64,000 nt of DNA from Luteibacter yeojuensis (GTDB taxonomy: Bacteria > Pseudomonadota > Gammaproteobacteria > Xanthomonadales > Rhodanobacteraceae): NCBI RefSeq assembly GCF_011742875.1, contig NZ_JAAQTL010000001.1, positions 2,914,001 to 2,978,000 of the forward strand, given 5' to 3'. Both the position numbers and the translations under genes were made by a program. The notes below the pieces were generated by a model. It was not told the DNA's origin. It did no database searches and saw only the letters and a program-made list of their open reading frames with translations. This document shows positions 43,697-53,495 of the stretch, piece after piece (positions within the stretch are counted from its first letter, which is position 1; each line of letters starts with the position of its first letter).

Positions 43697-45376
43697 ATGA
43701 CGAACAAGCACGACGACGACGATACCCTCGACGCAGGCCGGCGCCGCCTGCTGGGCGGCATGGCCACCACCGGTGCGCTTCTGGCGCTGGGCGGGCTCTC
43801 CGAGGCCGCGAACGCCAAGGGCGTCGCGCCCGCCGCACCGGGCGCCAAGGCGCTGGACGCACTGCTCGAAAAACACATCGGCCATGTGGTCGTCATCTAT
43901 GCGGAGAATCGCAGCTTCAACAACCTCTTTGCCGAATACCCGGGCCTCCAGCAACCGCTGAGCGCGGTGCCGAAAGAGCGTTACCTCCAGCGCGACCGCG
44001 ACGGCAAGCCGCTCGACACGCTGCCGCCGATCTGGGGCGGGATGGTGCCCCACGAGCAGGTGGTGGACCACAAGACCTACAAGATCGGCGAGAAGGACAT
44101 CGTCGGCCTGCCCAACGCGCCCTGGGCGCTGCATACCGGCGACGGCACGCCGTTTCCGCACGGCGTGGTCACGCGCGACCTCGTCCACGCGTTCTACAAC
44201 AACCAGCTGCAGATCAACGGCGGCAAGAACGACGGCTTCGTGGCCTGGGGCGACAACGGCGCCCTCACCATGGGCTATTACGCCAGCGCGCCGGTACACC
44301 TGCGCCTGTGGCGCCTCGCCGAACAATTCACGCTGTGCGACAACTTCTTCATGGGTGCCTTCGGCGGTTCGTTCCTGAACCACCAGTACCTCGTGGCCGC
44401 GCAGCCACCGTTTTATCCGGATGCGGACAAGAGCCCGGCACAGTTCAACATCGCGGTGACCGAAAGCGGCAAGCCGGACGACCATCGCCTGAAGATGGCG
44501 GAGGACTCGCCGAAGAGCGCGATGGACGGCAAGCCGAAGTTCGCGCACCACAGCACGCTCACGCCGGATTTCTGGGCGGTGAACACCATCGGGCCGCCCT
44601 ACTCGCCAGGCTTCAACGTCGATCGCAAGAATCCGCTCCTGGCGGATGCGACCAGCGCGAACACCTTGCCGCCGCAATCGCACAAACACATCGGCGACAT
44701 GCTTTCGGCGAAGAACGTCGACTGGGCGTGGTATGGCGGCGGCTTCCAGGCCGCGCTCGACGGCAAGGGCGACGGCAACGACGGCAGCTTCCCGCAGACG
44801 CCGAACTTCCAGCCGCACCACCAGCCGCTCAACTATTTCGTTTCGCTCGCACCCGGAACCGACGCACGCAAGCGCCATGTGCGCGATGGAGGCGTCGGCG
44901 AGACGGCAGCCACCAACCATTTCCTCGCCGATGTCGCGGCCGGCAAGCTACCTCCCGTGTCGTTCTACAAGCCGCAGGGCGACCTGAACATGCACGCCGG
45001 GTATTCCGATGTGGAAGCGGGCGACAGGCATATCGCCAATGTCGTGCACGCGCTGCGGAAGAGTCCGCAGTGGAAGGACATGCTCGTGATCGTCACCTTC
45101 GACGAGAACGGCGGCTGGTGGGATCACGTGGCGCCGCCGAAGGGCGACCGCTGGGGGCCGGGCACACGTATTCCGGCGCTGGTGATTTCGCCTTATGCGA
45201 AGAAGGGCCACGTGGAGCACACGATCTACGACACGGGTTCCATCGCGCGCTTCCTCACGCGCCGGTTCAAGCTGGAGAAGCTGCCGGGTCTGAAGATGCG
45301 GGAGGAAGCGATGGTGGCCGCCGGCGGTCCCGCACCAGGTGACCTTACCGAAACGCTGAACTTCGCTGCGGGATAA
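43697..45376 (+). CDS. Tat-exported phosphoesterase (acid phosphatase/phospholipase C family)
   Basis: A 559-residue protein with a twin-arginine-type leader (GRRRLLGGMATTGALLALGG), so it is probably exported folded. HVVVIYAENRSFNNLFAEYPG is the metal- and nucleophile-bearing motif of the phosphoesterase family (PF04185), and IVTFDENGGWWDHVAPPKG is the second conserved block. Relatives are AcpA-type acid phosphatases and bacterial phospholipase C. Preference for phosphate monoesters or lipids cannot be told. A REP pair follows the stop. Confidence 0.9.
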   Translation: MTNKHDDDDTLDAGRRRLLGGMATTGALLALGGLSEAANAKGVAPAAPGAKALDALLEKHIGHVVVIYAENRSFNNLFAEYPGLQQPLSAVPKERYLQRDRDGKPLDTLPPIWGGMVPHEQVVDHKTYKIGEKDIVGLPNAPWALHTGDGTPFPHGVVTRDLVHAFYNNQLQINGGKNDGFVAWGDNGALTMGYYASAPVHLRLWRLAEQFTLCDNFFMGAFGGSFLNHQYLVAAQPPFYPDADKSPAQFNIAVTESGKPDDHRLKMAEDSPKSAMDGKPKFAHHSTLTPDFWAVNTIGPPYSPGFNVDRKNPLLADATSANTLPPQSHKHIGDMLSAKNVDWAWYGGGFQAALDGKGDGNDGSFPQTPNFQPHHQPLNYFVSLAPGTDARKRHVRDGGVGETAATNHFLADVAAGKLPPVSFYKPQGDLNMHAGYSDVEAGDRHIANVVHALRKSPQWKDMLVIVTFDENGGWWDHVAPPKGDRWGPGTRIPALVISPYAKKGHVEHTIYDTGSIARFLTRRFKLEKLPGLKMREEAMVAAGGPAPGDLTETLNFAAG

Positions 45377-45382
45377 ATCCGT

Positions 45383-45461
45383 TGTAGGAGCCGCTATAGC
45401 GGCGAGGGCAATCTTGCGGATTCGTCGCAAGGTTTTCCTCGCCGCTATAGCGGCTCCTACA
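45383..45461. repeat. REP pair (REPIN-like), copy C
   Basis: Two inverted copies of GTAGGAGCCGCTATAGCGG about 30 bases apart, with CGAGG on the inner side of each. Perfect arms. It sits between the convergent phosphoesterase and autotransporter genes and would fold into a long hairpin. Confidence 0.88.
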
Positions 45462-45471
45462 GGGTCGCCCC

Positions 45472-48400
45472 TCAGGGATCGAATTTCTTCTCCACCCCGA
45501 GCAGGATCGACTGGTTGTCCGTGCTCGTGTTGTCCAGGTAGTTCTGGTACTCCACGCGCAGCAGCCAGCCTTTCAGCGTCTGCAAGGCCAGCCCGGCGCC
45601 CAGCATCGTGTGGGTGCGCGATTGCCGGGTCAGCGTCGCGCGGTACAGCGGGCCGTTCAGCAGATCCGCGTAACGCATCGTCGCCTGGCTGGAACCCTGC
45701 ATGTCGTGCCCGAACTCCGCACGCAGTTGCGGTGCCCATACGCCGTAATCGCGCTTGGCGGACCACTGCGCGAGCACGCCCAGCGTGGCGGTGCTGGTCT
45801 TGACGGTCTGTCCCCGATAGTCGAGCGAGTAGATCGCGTCGCCTTTCTCCGTGTAGCCGTCGAGCGAGGCCCGCGCGATGTCCAGTCGGCCATATGGGGT
45901 CAGTCGCATGTCGTCGGTCTGGTGCTGGTAGCCGACCGAGAGCGAAGCGAACACCTGCTTGCCGTCGCGATCGCCGTGCACCGTGTTGCCGTTGTCGGTG
46001 ACGTAGCGGCGCGCGTCGAACTGCAGCCACTGGTAGCCGACGACCGCATCGACATACGTCGTGCGCGTGGGCTGGTAGCTGCCATAGAGGGCGACGTTGT
46101 AACTGTCCACCGAGCTGCGGCTGCCATGCTGGCCGATGTCGGACTTGTCGTGGCCATAGCCGACGCCCATGCCGAGCGTGAACTGGCTGGTCACCTGCTT
46201 GTCCGCGCCGAAGCTGAGCCCCGAGGTGGTGAAGTCGATACCGTTGTCGCTCGTGCCGGTCTGCATCTTGCCGAAGTTCACCGCCCCGCCGGTCCAGAAG
46301 GCGATGTCGCCCCGTGCGCCGCCGGTACCCGTCGACGGGCTTGCCGCCGGTGCCGGCGCCGCGTCGGGTGCCACCAGGTAACGGTCATTGCGCTCGTCCA
46401 TGCTATCGCGCATGCCCGCCATGGTGCCGGAGCGGCGCATGCCGCTGGCCGACGCCATGGTGATGCCGTTGCTGAAGCCGCCGACACTGCCGCCGCCGTG
46501 CAGGCTTTCCAGGCGTCGCTGGAAGTTCCCGATCTGCCCGGTGGCCATGCGCCGCGTGGCATCCACCTGCGCATCGAGCACGCCGAGCACTTCGGCATTC
46601 TTCGACGGATCGCTGCGCGGGGTCACGCTGACCGAGACCGTGCCCGGGTCGGACGTGGCGAAGGCGTTGGTCAGCGTATAGCTGACCTGCGCCATGCCGC
46701 CGAACGTCGGCGCCGCGGTGAACGACATCGTGTAGCCGCCCTCGGCCACGGCGGTCACCGTGGCCGTACCGGCATCGGCCGGAGAGATCGACAGCACCTT
46801 CGCCGCCATGAACGGTCCGCCGTGCGCCGTCGCGGTCAGGTCGACCTGCACGGTGGTGCCTGCGATGGCCGAGGCGGCGAGGTTCGGTGCCACCGGCCGC
46901 GCGTTGACGGTCACCGTCACGTGCGCGGGCTGCGACAGGCCGAACGCGTTGCTCAGGGTGAAGTCGAACTCGACCTTGCCCGAAGCGTTCGCGTCGGCGG
47001 TGTAGATGATATCCGTGCCCTGCACCACCGCCGTGCCCGACGCCGGCTTGCCGACCAGCGCGACGGCCGTGATCGGTCCATTGACCGCCCCGGCCGCCGC
47101 ATGGATCGTGACCGGTTTGCCGGCCAGCACGGTAGCGGCCTGTGCCTTCGCCACCGGCACCGCGCCGGCGGCGACCGTGATCGTCACCGTCGCCGGCGCG
47201 GACGTGCCACCCGGGCCGCTCGCGGTGTACTTCAGCGTGTCGGTGCCGAAGTAGTCGTGCGCCGGGGTGTAGACGATGTTCAGGCCGTTGACGGTGGCGC
47301 TGCCATGCGCCGGTTGCTGGGTGATGGCGAGACTGGTGATCGGGCCGCTGTCGCCGTTCGTGACCGGAATGCTCACCGAGCCGTTCGCCGCCACGTTCGA
47401 CGTATCGTTCACCGTCACCGGGGCCGGCTGGCCGACCACCAGCGTGTAGTTCTGCACGGCCTGGAAGCCATGCTGGTCGGTCGCCGTCGCGGTGAAGGCG
47501 AAACTGCCAGCCTCGGTCGGCGTGCCGGACAGCGTGCCGGCAGGCGACAGGGCCATGCCATTCGGAAGCGCGCCGGTGGCGGCGTACGTGTACGGCGCGA
47601 CGCCTCCCGCGGTGGACAGGGTCTGCGAATACGCCTTGCCCACCGTGCCGTCCGGTACCGTCGGCGGGGTGATCGTCACGCTCGGCCCGTCGATCGTCAG
47701 CTGGAAGCTTTGCGTGGCGGTCTGCGTCGCCGCATCGGTGACACGCACCGGAATGGTGAAGTTACCCGCCACCAGCGGCGTGCCGGTCACCGCACCCGAC
47801 GACGGGTTCAGGCTGAGCCCGTTCGGCAGGCCGCCGCTCGGCAGGTCGAAGATATACGGCGCCGCACCGCCGGCCGCGGTGATGGTGAACGAATACGCCG
47901 TCTCGGCCGTCGCTGTCGGCATGGCCGGGCCGACCGAGAAGGCGACCGCACCACCGGGCACGGCGACGGCGAATTGCCGCGTCACCGTCGAGGCGGGCAG
48001 GAAGGCGGTATCGCCCGACTGGTCCGCATTGATCGAGCACTGCCCCGGCGCCAGCAAGGTCAGCAGGCCCGTCGTGCTGACGGTACAGATCGACGTCGTG
48101 GTCGAACTGAAGGACACCGGCAGGCCTGAGTCCGACGTGGCCGTCAGCTGCGGCTGCGTGCCGAACTGCTGTGTACCCGGGTTGCCGAACGTAATCGTCT
48201 GCCGGCCCTGAGGCGTCACGCTGTTGGAGCTGCCGGACACCGCGCCGGGGCCCGTGCTGTTGATCGCCTGCACGGTGAAGGTATATGCGGTGCCGTTGGT
48301 CAGGCCGCTCACGGTGATCGGGCTGTTCGGGCCGGAACCGGTGAAGCCGCCCGGACTGGACGTCGCGACGTAGCTGCTCACGTTGGCACCGCCGTCGTTC

Positions 48401-51000
48401 GCCGGCGCGGTGAACGACACGGTCGCCTCCCCACTGGCTGACGTCGTGGCTGTGCCGATGACCGGCGCGCCGGGAGCGATCGCCGCCACCTGGAACGACT
48501 GCGTGACCGGCGCGGCGGGCAGGTACGCGGTGTCGCCTGTCTGGTGGGCCGTGACATCGCAGGTACCCGACGCGCTGAAAGTCAGGGTCCCGCCGGACGT
48601 GATCGAGCAGACGCCGGTCGAGGTGAACGTCACCGGCAGCGTCGATGTGGCCGACGCGGTCACTGTCGGCGAGGTTCCGAACGCCTGTGTACCCGGGTTG
48701 TTGAAGGTGATCGTCTGCGTCCCCTGCGGGGTGATCGCATTCGAAGGATCCGATGCCGGACCCGGGCCCGCCACATTCCTCGCGACGACGGTGAAGGTGT
48801 ATGCCGTGCCATTGGTCAACCCCGTCACCACGATGGGGCTGCCGTTACCGGTCGCCGTCTTCAAGCCTGGGCTGGACGTCACGGTGTAATCGCCGATCGT
48901 CGCGCCGCCGGTGTCCGTCGGCGCGACGAAGGTCACCGTCGCCTGCCCATCACCCGCCGTTGCCGTGGCGCCCGTGGGCTTGCCCGGTGCGATGGCGCTC
49001 ACGTGCACCGTGTAATTGCCGGTACCGGGGAACGCCTGGGCGTCGGTCGCCTGCACGGTGAAACCGAAATCGCCTGCCGTCGTCGGTGTACCGGACAGCG
49101 TACCGTCCGGCGCCAGGTTCATGCCGGTCGGGACGGTACCGGCCGTCGTCGCGAAGGTATAAGGAGCGGTGCCGCCGGACGCCGACAGCGACTGGCTGTA
49201 CGACGTGCCCACGGTCGCATTGGGCAGGCTCGCCGGCGCCAGCGCGATCGTCGGCGGAGCGATCGTCAACGTGTACGCCTGCGAGTTGTGGTACGGCGCC
49301 GCGGGGCCGGTCGTCGAGTCGTTCGCCCTGATGCTGATCGGGAAGGAACCCGCCTGGGTCGGTGTGCCGCTCAGCACGCCCGCGGTGGACAGCGTCAGGC
49401 CGTTGGGCAGCGTGCCGGAATCCACCGTATAGGTGTACGCCGCCGTGCCCCCCGACGCGGTGATCGTCTGGCTGTACGGTGTGTTGACGGTTCCGTCGGT
49501 CAGCGCGGCCGGCGCGATCGCGATGGCCGGCGCGTCGGCGATCACGGTGACGTTGGCCGGTGCCGAGGTGAAGGGACCCGTGCCGGTCGAGCTGTCGGTG
49601 GCCCGGACCTGGATCGTGAAAGAGCCGGCCGCGGTCGGGATGCCGCTGATGACGCCATTGGCGGCGAGCGACAATCCCGCCGGAAGGCTTCCTGCGCTCT
49701 TCGCATAGGAATACGGTGCGGCACCACCGCTCGCGCCGGCGATGGATTGGCTGTACGCCATGCCGGCCTGCGCATGGGGCGGGCTGGATGGCGTATAGAC
49801 GATGGTCGGCGGCGACACCGTGACGGTCACTGTGGCGGGGCTCGACGAGCCCGCCGCATTGGACGCGGTGTAGGTGAAGGAGTCCGGCCCGGCATAGCCC
49901 GTCGTGGGCGTATAACTGATCGTCGTGCCGACAGCCGTGGCCGTGCCATGCGCGGCTTGCGTGCCCACCGCCACGCTGGTCGCCGCCGGCCCGCTGAGGT
50001 TCAGCGTGATCGGGTTGTTGGTGCTGCCATAGGCGACCGTCGCCGAAGCCGGGCCCGCGGTCGGCGGCTGGTTGGTCACGTCCATCATCAGCGTGGTGAT
50101 GCTGGTGTAGGGACCCGGCGATGCGCTGCTGTCCCTGCCCTCGATCTGGAAGCTGTACGAACCCAGCGCGGTCGGCGTCCCGCTGATGACGCCGTTGTTC
50201 AGCGCGAGCCCCGGCGGAAGCGAGCTTCCCGAGTGCACGGCGTAGGTGTACGGCGAGGTGCCGCCGGAAGCGGACAGCGCATGGCTGTACGGCACGTTGA
50301 TGACGGCCGACGGCGGCTGGTCGACGACGATGGTCGGATTGCCGACCGTGAGCGAATAGCTCTTGGGCGTCGAGGCACCCGTGTTGTCCGTCACGGTAAC
50401 GCCGAAATTGAACGTGCCTGCCTGGTTCGGCGTACCGCTGAGGGTGTCGCCGCTGAAGCTCAGGCCGCCGGGCAGCGTGCCGGAATCCAGGACGAACGTG
50501 TAGGGGGCCGTGCCGCCCGTGGCGCTCAGCGTCTGGCTGTAGAACACACCGAACGTCGCCGGCGAAGGCAACGATGACGGCGACACCACGATGGTCGACG
50601 CCGCCCCGACGGCCACCGTGACGTGGATGTCGTTGCCGAGGTCGTCCTGGAAGGTGAAGGTATCCGTGGCGCTGTCGCCATGGCCGTCGTTGACGTAAGT
50701 CACCTTGGCCAGCAACGTGTCGACCGAGAACGAACCGTGCGGCGTGGCGCCGCCCCCATCGTTCAAACCGCTCGGATTGCAGAAGCTGGCATCGATGACA
50801 AGCGTGCCACCCGACGCCATCGGCGACGTCGACGGCGACGTGTGTGCATTGGGCACCGAGAAGTCCGAGTCGACGCAGACGGCTTGCGCCACACCGGGAA
50901 CCAGCAGGCACAGGCCCAACGAAAACACCCAGGTGCGGGGTGAACGGACGAGCGCGAGGAAACGCGCGGCGGCGCGCGACACGAACGGACGGTCGTACAT
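45472..51000 (-). CDS. Giant Ig/FN3-repeat autotransporter
   Basis: An 1842-residue surface protein. A signal peptide (SLGLCLLVPGVAQA) is followed by a Cys-containing head. About seven putative-Ig (He_PIG) repeats of about 90 residues share PYTY-x-SG-LP-GL and SGTP motifs. They are mixed with two fibronectin-III domains (GLTNGTAYTFTV twice) and several Ig-like (Big/cadherin-like) domains. The C-terminal 280 residues form an autotransporter beta-barrel (DIAFWTGGAVNFG onward), ending KKFDP rather than with Phe. Likely roles are adhesion or biofilm. Start MYDRPFVSR at 51000. It lies head-to-head with the tail-collar genes. Confidence 0.9.
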   Translation of the reverse strand: MYDRPFVSRAAARFLALVRSPRTWVFSLGLCLLVPGVAQAVCVDSDFSVPNAHTSPSTSPMASGGTLVIDASFCNPSGLNDGGGATPHGSFSVDTLLAKVTYVNDGHGDSATDTFTFQDDLGNDIHVTVAVGAASTIVVSPSSLPSPATFGVFYSQTLSATGGTAPYTFVLDSGTLPGGLSFSGDTLSGTPNQAGTFNFGVTVTDNTGASTPKSYSLTVGNPTIVVDQPPSAVINVPYSHALSASGGTSPYTYAVHSGSSLPPGLALNNGVISGTPTALGSYSFQIEGRDSSASPGPYTSITTLMMDVTNQPPTAGPASATVAYGSTNNPITLNLSGPAATSVAVGTQAAHGTATAVGTTISYTPTTGYAGPDSFTYTASNAAGSSSPATVTVTVSPPTIVYTPSSPPHAQAGMAYSQSIAGASGGAAPYSYAKSAGSLPAGLSLAANGVISGIPTAAGSFTIQVRATDSSTGTGPFTSAPANVTVIADAPAIAIAPAALTDGTVNTPYSQTITASGGTAAYTYTVDSGTLPNGLTLSTAGVLSGTPTQAGSFPISIRANDSTTGPAAPYHNSQAYTLTIAPPTIALAPASLPNATVGTSYSQSLSASGGTAPYTFATTAGTVPTGMNLAPDGTLSGTPTTAGDFGFTVQATDAQAFPGTGNYTVHVSAIAPGKPTGATATAGDGQATVTFVAPTDTGGATIGDYTVTSSPGLKTATGNGSPIVVTGLTNGTAYTFTVVARNVAGPGPASDPSNAITPQGTQTITFNNPGTQAFGTSPTVTASATSTLPVTFTSTGVCSITSGGTLTFSASGTCDVTAHQTGDTAYLPAAPVTQSFQVAAIAPGAPVIGTATTSASGEATVSFTAPANDGGANVSSYVATSSPGGFTGSGPNSPITVSGLTNGTAYTFTVQAINSTGPGAVSGSSNSVTPQGRQTITFGNPGTQQFGTQPQLTATSDSGLPVSFSSTTTSICTVSTTGLLTLLAPGQCSINADQSGDTAFLPASTVTRQFAVAVPGGAVAFSVGPAMPTATAETAYSFTITAAGGAAPYIFDLPSGGLPNGLSLNPSSGAVTGTPLVAGNFTIPVRVTDAATQTATQSFQLTIDGPSVTITPPTVPDGTVGKAYSQTLSTAGGVAPYTYAATGALPNGMALSPAGTLSGTPTEAGSFAFTATATDQHGFQAVQNYTLVVGQPAPVTVNDTSNVAANGSVSIPVTNGDSGPITSLAITQQPAHGSATVNGLNIVYTPAHDYFGTDTLKYTASGPGGTSAPATVTITVAAGAVPVAKAQAATVLAGKPVTIHAAAGAVNGPITAVALVGKPASGTAVVQGTDIIYTADANASGKVEFDFTLSNAFGLSQPAHVTVTVNARPVAPNLAASAIAGTTVQVDLTATAHGGPFMAAKVLSISPADAGTATVTAVAEGGYTMSFTAAPTFGGMAQVSYTLTNAFATSDPGTVSVSVTPRSDPSKNAEVLGVLDAQVDATRRMATGQIGNFQRRLESLHGGGSVGGFSNGITMASASGMRRSGTMAGMRDSMDERNDRYLVAPDAAPAPAASPSTGTGGARGDIAFWTGGAVNFGKMQTGTSDNGIDFTTSGLSFGADKQVTSQFTLGMGVGYGHDKSDIGQHGSRSSVDSYNVALYGSYQPTRTTYVDAVVGYQWLQFDARRYVTDNGNTVHGDRDGKQVFASLSVGYQHQTDDMRLTPYGRLDIARASLDGYTEKGDAIYSLDYRGQTVKTSTATLGVLAQWSAKRDYGVWAPQLRAEFGHDMQGSSQATMRYADLLNGPLYRATLTRQSRTHTMLGAGLALQTLKGWLLRVEYQNYLDNTSTDNQSILLGVEKKFDP

Positions 51001-51300
51001 ATCCCTGATCCCCCAAAGCTTGGGCCCTGCCGGTCCACACAGCCGCGACGGTGCATGGCGCGCACCGACGCTTCCGACCTGCCAGAGCCGCTGCGGCTTT
51101 CCTGAAGCCGCCCCCTTATCCCCTGCCGCGCGCATGAGCGTCGCGGTCCCCCACCGTCTCTCCCGATCATAGTCAATCGGAGCAACAACGCCATATTGTG
51201 ACGCGTTGCACAGATTACTTGTCAAGTTACCCGTATCTGCGAGACAGTAATCGGGTAAGACGACCGGGAACCCACCGGGCGTCCAACAGGGGGAAACAAC
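51001..51300. other. Divergent promoter region, autotransporter / tail-collar genes
   Basis: 300 bases, AT-richer than the surroundings around 51170-51260. It contains the palindrome ACTTG-T-CAAGT (51217-51227) and a TTACCCG/CGGGTAA inverted repeat (51227-51233 and 51252-51258). No confident promoter elements or genes were found. The symmetric motifs suggest a shared regulator for both directions. Confidence 0.5.
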
Positions 51301-51819
51301 ATGAGTACGTTTTATCTCGGGCAGATCATGCTCACGGGGTTCAATTTCGCGCCCAAGGGATTCGCGCGCTGCGACGGCTCCTTGATGTCCATCGCCCAGA
51401 ACCAGGCGCTGTTCGCCTTGCTGGGCACGATGTATGGCGGCGACGGGGTCACCACCTTCGCGCTGCCCGACCTGCGCGGACGCACGCCCATCGCCGGCGG
51501 CGGCAACGGCAGCAGGTACAACGTCGGCCAGACCGGAGGCAGCGAGAGCGTCACCCTCACGCCCGACCAGATTCCGCCGCATATGCATTTTGCGAATTTC
51601 GCCTCGGGGGCTGGCCAGGCACGCAATCCGGCCGCGGGCCTGTATGGCCAGACGACGGCGGATCACCCCATCTACGCCAATGCGAGCGGCACGCAGGTGC
51701 CAATGGATATGGGGGTGATCAGCGGGGGTGGCCAGGGCCAGCCGCATTCGAACATGCAGCCGTACACGGTGCTGAATTTCTGCATCGCGACCACCGGCGT
51801 CTTTCCGTCACGTACTTGA
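51301..51819 (+). CDS. Microcystin-dependent-protein-like tail-collar protein 1
   Basis: A 172-residue protein of the phage tail-collar/MdpB family. It has LGQIMLTGFNFAPKGFARCDGSLM near the start, MYGGDGVTTFALPDLRGRTP (collar motif), GGSESVTLTPDQIPPHMH, and ends with QPYTVLNFCIATTGVFPSRT. Names derive from a Microcystis protein; function is unknown. First of three paralogues in a row with no phage genes nearby. No signal peptide. Confidence 0.88.
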   Translation: MSTFYLGQIMLTGFNFAPKGFARCDGSLMSIAQNQALFALLGTMYGGDGVTTFALPDLRGRTPIAGGGNGSRYNVGQTGGSESVTLTPDQIPPHMHFANFASGAGQARNPAAGLYGQTTADHPIYANASGTQVPMDMGVISGGGQGQPHSNMQPYTVLNFCIATTGVFPSRT

Positions 51820-51833
51820 GGCCAGGGGCTGTC

Positions 51834-52355
51834 ATGGAATCCTATGTTGGTGAAATCCGGCTGTTCCCCTACACCTTCGCGCCTGTAGGCTGGGCCGATT
51901 GCAATGGGCAACTCCTCTCCATCTCGGAGAATGAAACACTGTTCGTGCTGCTTGGCACCACCTATGGCGGTGACGGCGTGAACACCTTCGCCTTGCCCGA
52001 CCTGCGCGGCCGCATACCGCTGCACAACGGCAGGGCTTCCTCGGGGAACGTCTACACTCCGGGGCAGATCGCAGGAAGCGAGGCCGTCACGCTCCTTCCG
52101 GGCCAGATACCCGCCCATACGCACCCCACGTATGCGACGACGGCGCTTGCCGATACGAATACCCCAAGCACTGCCGTCGAACTGGGTTCGCTCAGCGGCG
52201 ACACGATGTACACCAGTACGCCAACCCAGGTACTGCCCGTCAACGGCCAGATGGTCTCCGCCACGGGTGGCACCCAGCCGCATGAGAACAGGATGCCCAC
52301 GCTGACGCTGCGGTTCTGCATCAGTCTTTACGGCATTTATCCGTCACAAGGGTGA
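51834..52355 (+). CDS. Microcystin-dependent-protein-like tail-collar protein 2
   Basis: A 173-residue paralogue of the preceding protein. It has VGEIRLFPYTFAPVGWADCNGQLL, TYGGDGVNTFALPDLRGRIP, AGSEAVTLLPGQIPAHTH and C-terminal TLRFCISLYGIYPSQG. The Thr/Ser/Asn-rich middle (about 105-145) differs from its neighbours, as receptor-binding tips do. It starts 15 bp after the first copy, so the genes are co-transcribed. Function unknown. Confidence 0.88.
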   Translation: MESYVGEIRLFPYTFAPVGWADCNGQLLSISENETLFVLLGTTYGGDGVNTFALPDLRGRIPLHNGRASSGNVYTPGQIAGSEAVTLLPGQIPAHTHPTYATTALADTNTPSTAVELGSLSGDTMYTSTPTQVLPVNGQMVSATGGTQPHENRMPTLTLRFCISLYGIYPSQG

Positions 52356-52397
52356 CGACGGCGGCTCCGCGCGCACCGACTTCCAGGGGAATGGGTC

Positions 52398-52928
52398 ATG
52401 AATAATTTTCTGGGCGAAATCCAGATCTTCGGTTTCAACTATCCGCCGGCCAACTGGGCCTTCTGCGACGGCAGCCTCGTGGCGATCCGGCAGTACACCG
52501 CGCTGTTCTCGCTGCTGGGCACGGTGTATGGCGGCGACGGCAAAACCACCTTCGCGCTGCCGAATCTCCAGGGACAGGCAGCCTGTGCCACGGGCATGGG
52601 CCCGGGGCTCGCGGATTACCAGCTGGGCGAGAATTTCGGCAGCGAGACCGTGACCTTGTTGTCGACCGAAATGCCCAGCCACACGCATACGGCCAACCTC
52701 TTCCTGCAGAACGACGTGACAAAGCGGATGTCCTCGCCGGTGGCGGGTGCCGCGCCGCTCGCCCCGACCGCCACCTCGCCATTCACGAAGAGCCAGTCCT
52801 CGAACGGCAGCTTCGCCCCGAGCTTCATCGGCCCCAGCACTGGTGGGCAGCCGCACGCGAACCAGCAACCTTACCTCGCGGTGAACTTCTGCATCGCCTT
52901 GCAGGGCGATTTCCCGCAGCGCCCGTAA
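52398..52928 (+). CDS. Microcystin-dependent-protein-like tail-collar protein 3
   Basis: A 176-residue third paralogue. It has LGEIQIFGFNYPPANWAFCDGSLV, VYGGDGKTTFALPNLQGQA, GSETVTLLSTEMPSHTHT and C-terminal LAVNFCIALQGDFPQRP. It is followed after 6 bp by the GNAT gene. Each copy keeps one Cys in the CDG/CNG motif and one in the FCI motif. Three non-identical copies suggest a hetero-oligomeric product. Confidence 0.88.
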   Translation: MNNFLGEIQIFGFNYPPANWAFCDGSLVAIRQYTALFSLLGTVYGGDGKTTFALPNLQGQAACATGMGPGLADYQLGENFGSETVTLLSTEMPSHTHTANLFLQNDVTKRMSSPVAGAAPLAPTATSPFTKSQSSNGSFAPSFIGPSTGGQPHANQQPYLAVNFCIALQGDFPQRP

Positions 52929-52934
52929 GCGGGG

Positions 52935-53495
52935 GTGGACGGACACGCAACGTGCTTCCCGCCGCGACGCCAGCCGTCGCGGTGGGCGGCTCCGCTCCGG
53001 GACGCGCCCGCCTTCGCGTTGCGCGACGCCGGGCCTGACGACGTTCGCTACCTGCGCGATCTCTATGCCGCCTCGCGTGCGGAGGAACTGGCGCCGATAC
53101 CATGGCCCGCTGCCGCGAAACGTAGTTTCTGTGACAGCCAGTTCGACCTGCAGCACCGGCACTATGTCGCGCAGTTCGCGACGGGGGATTTCCTCGTCGT
53201 GCTGCATGGCGATGCGGCGGTGGGCCGCCTGTACCTGCACGAATCCCCGGGAGAACTGAGGATCGTCGACATCCTTCTGGACGAAACGGTCCGCGGCAAG
53301 GGCGTCGGGTCGGCGTTGCTGCGCCGGCTGCAGCAGGAAGTGCGCGAAAGACAGCTCGCCACGCTGGCGCTGCAGGTATTGGTCACCAACCAGGCGGCAC
53401 GCCGCCTCTACGAACGGCACGGCTTCATGCTCGAAGGCGACGAAACCGCCATGCACCTCGAGATGCGCTGGAGGCCCCCGCGGCCGTCTAGTTGA
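52935..53495 (+). CDS. GNAT-family N-acetyltransferase
   Basis: A 186-residue acetyltransferase using acetyl-CoA. The CoA-binding motif A is ILLDETVRGKGVGSALL, and the C-terminal signature is VLVTNQAARRLYERHGF. Start is GTG at 52935; a Pro/Arg-rich lead of about 25 residues precedes the fold, so the true start could be later. It is last in the tail-collar operon and its 3' end overlaps the convergent DUF6916 gene by 8 bp. The target is unknown; it might be a partner protein in this locus. Confidence 0.85.
   Translation: MDGHATCFPPRRQPSRWAAPLRDAPAFALRDAGPDDVRYLRDLYAASRAEELAPIPWPAAAKRSFCDSQFDLQHRHYVAQFATGDFLVVLHGDAAVGRLYLHESPGELRIVDILLDETVRGKGVGSALLRRLQQEVRERQLATLALQVLVTNQAARRLYERHGFMLEGDETAMHLEMRWRPPRPSS

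Noticed and set aside
45610..48129. 839-codon open frame opposite the autotransporter
   Set aside because: Arg-rich composition mirrors the repeats of the real gene.
46600..50700. Repeated DNA segments suggesting a CRISPR array or tandem repeat block
   Set aside because: They are diverged coding repeats of about 270 bases for Ig-type domains, with no constant short repeat and spacer pattern.
51301..52928. Prophage remnant based on tail-collar domains
   Set aside because: No integrase, structural or lysis genes around; Mdp-type collar proteins are common outside phages.
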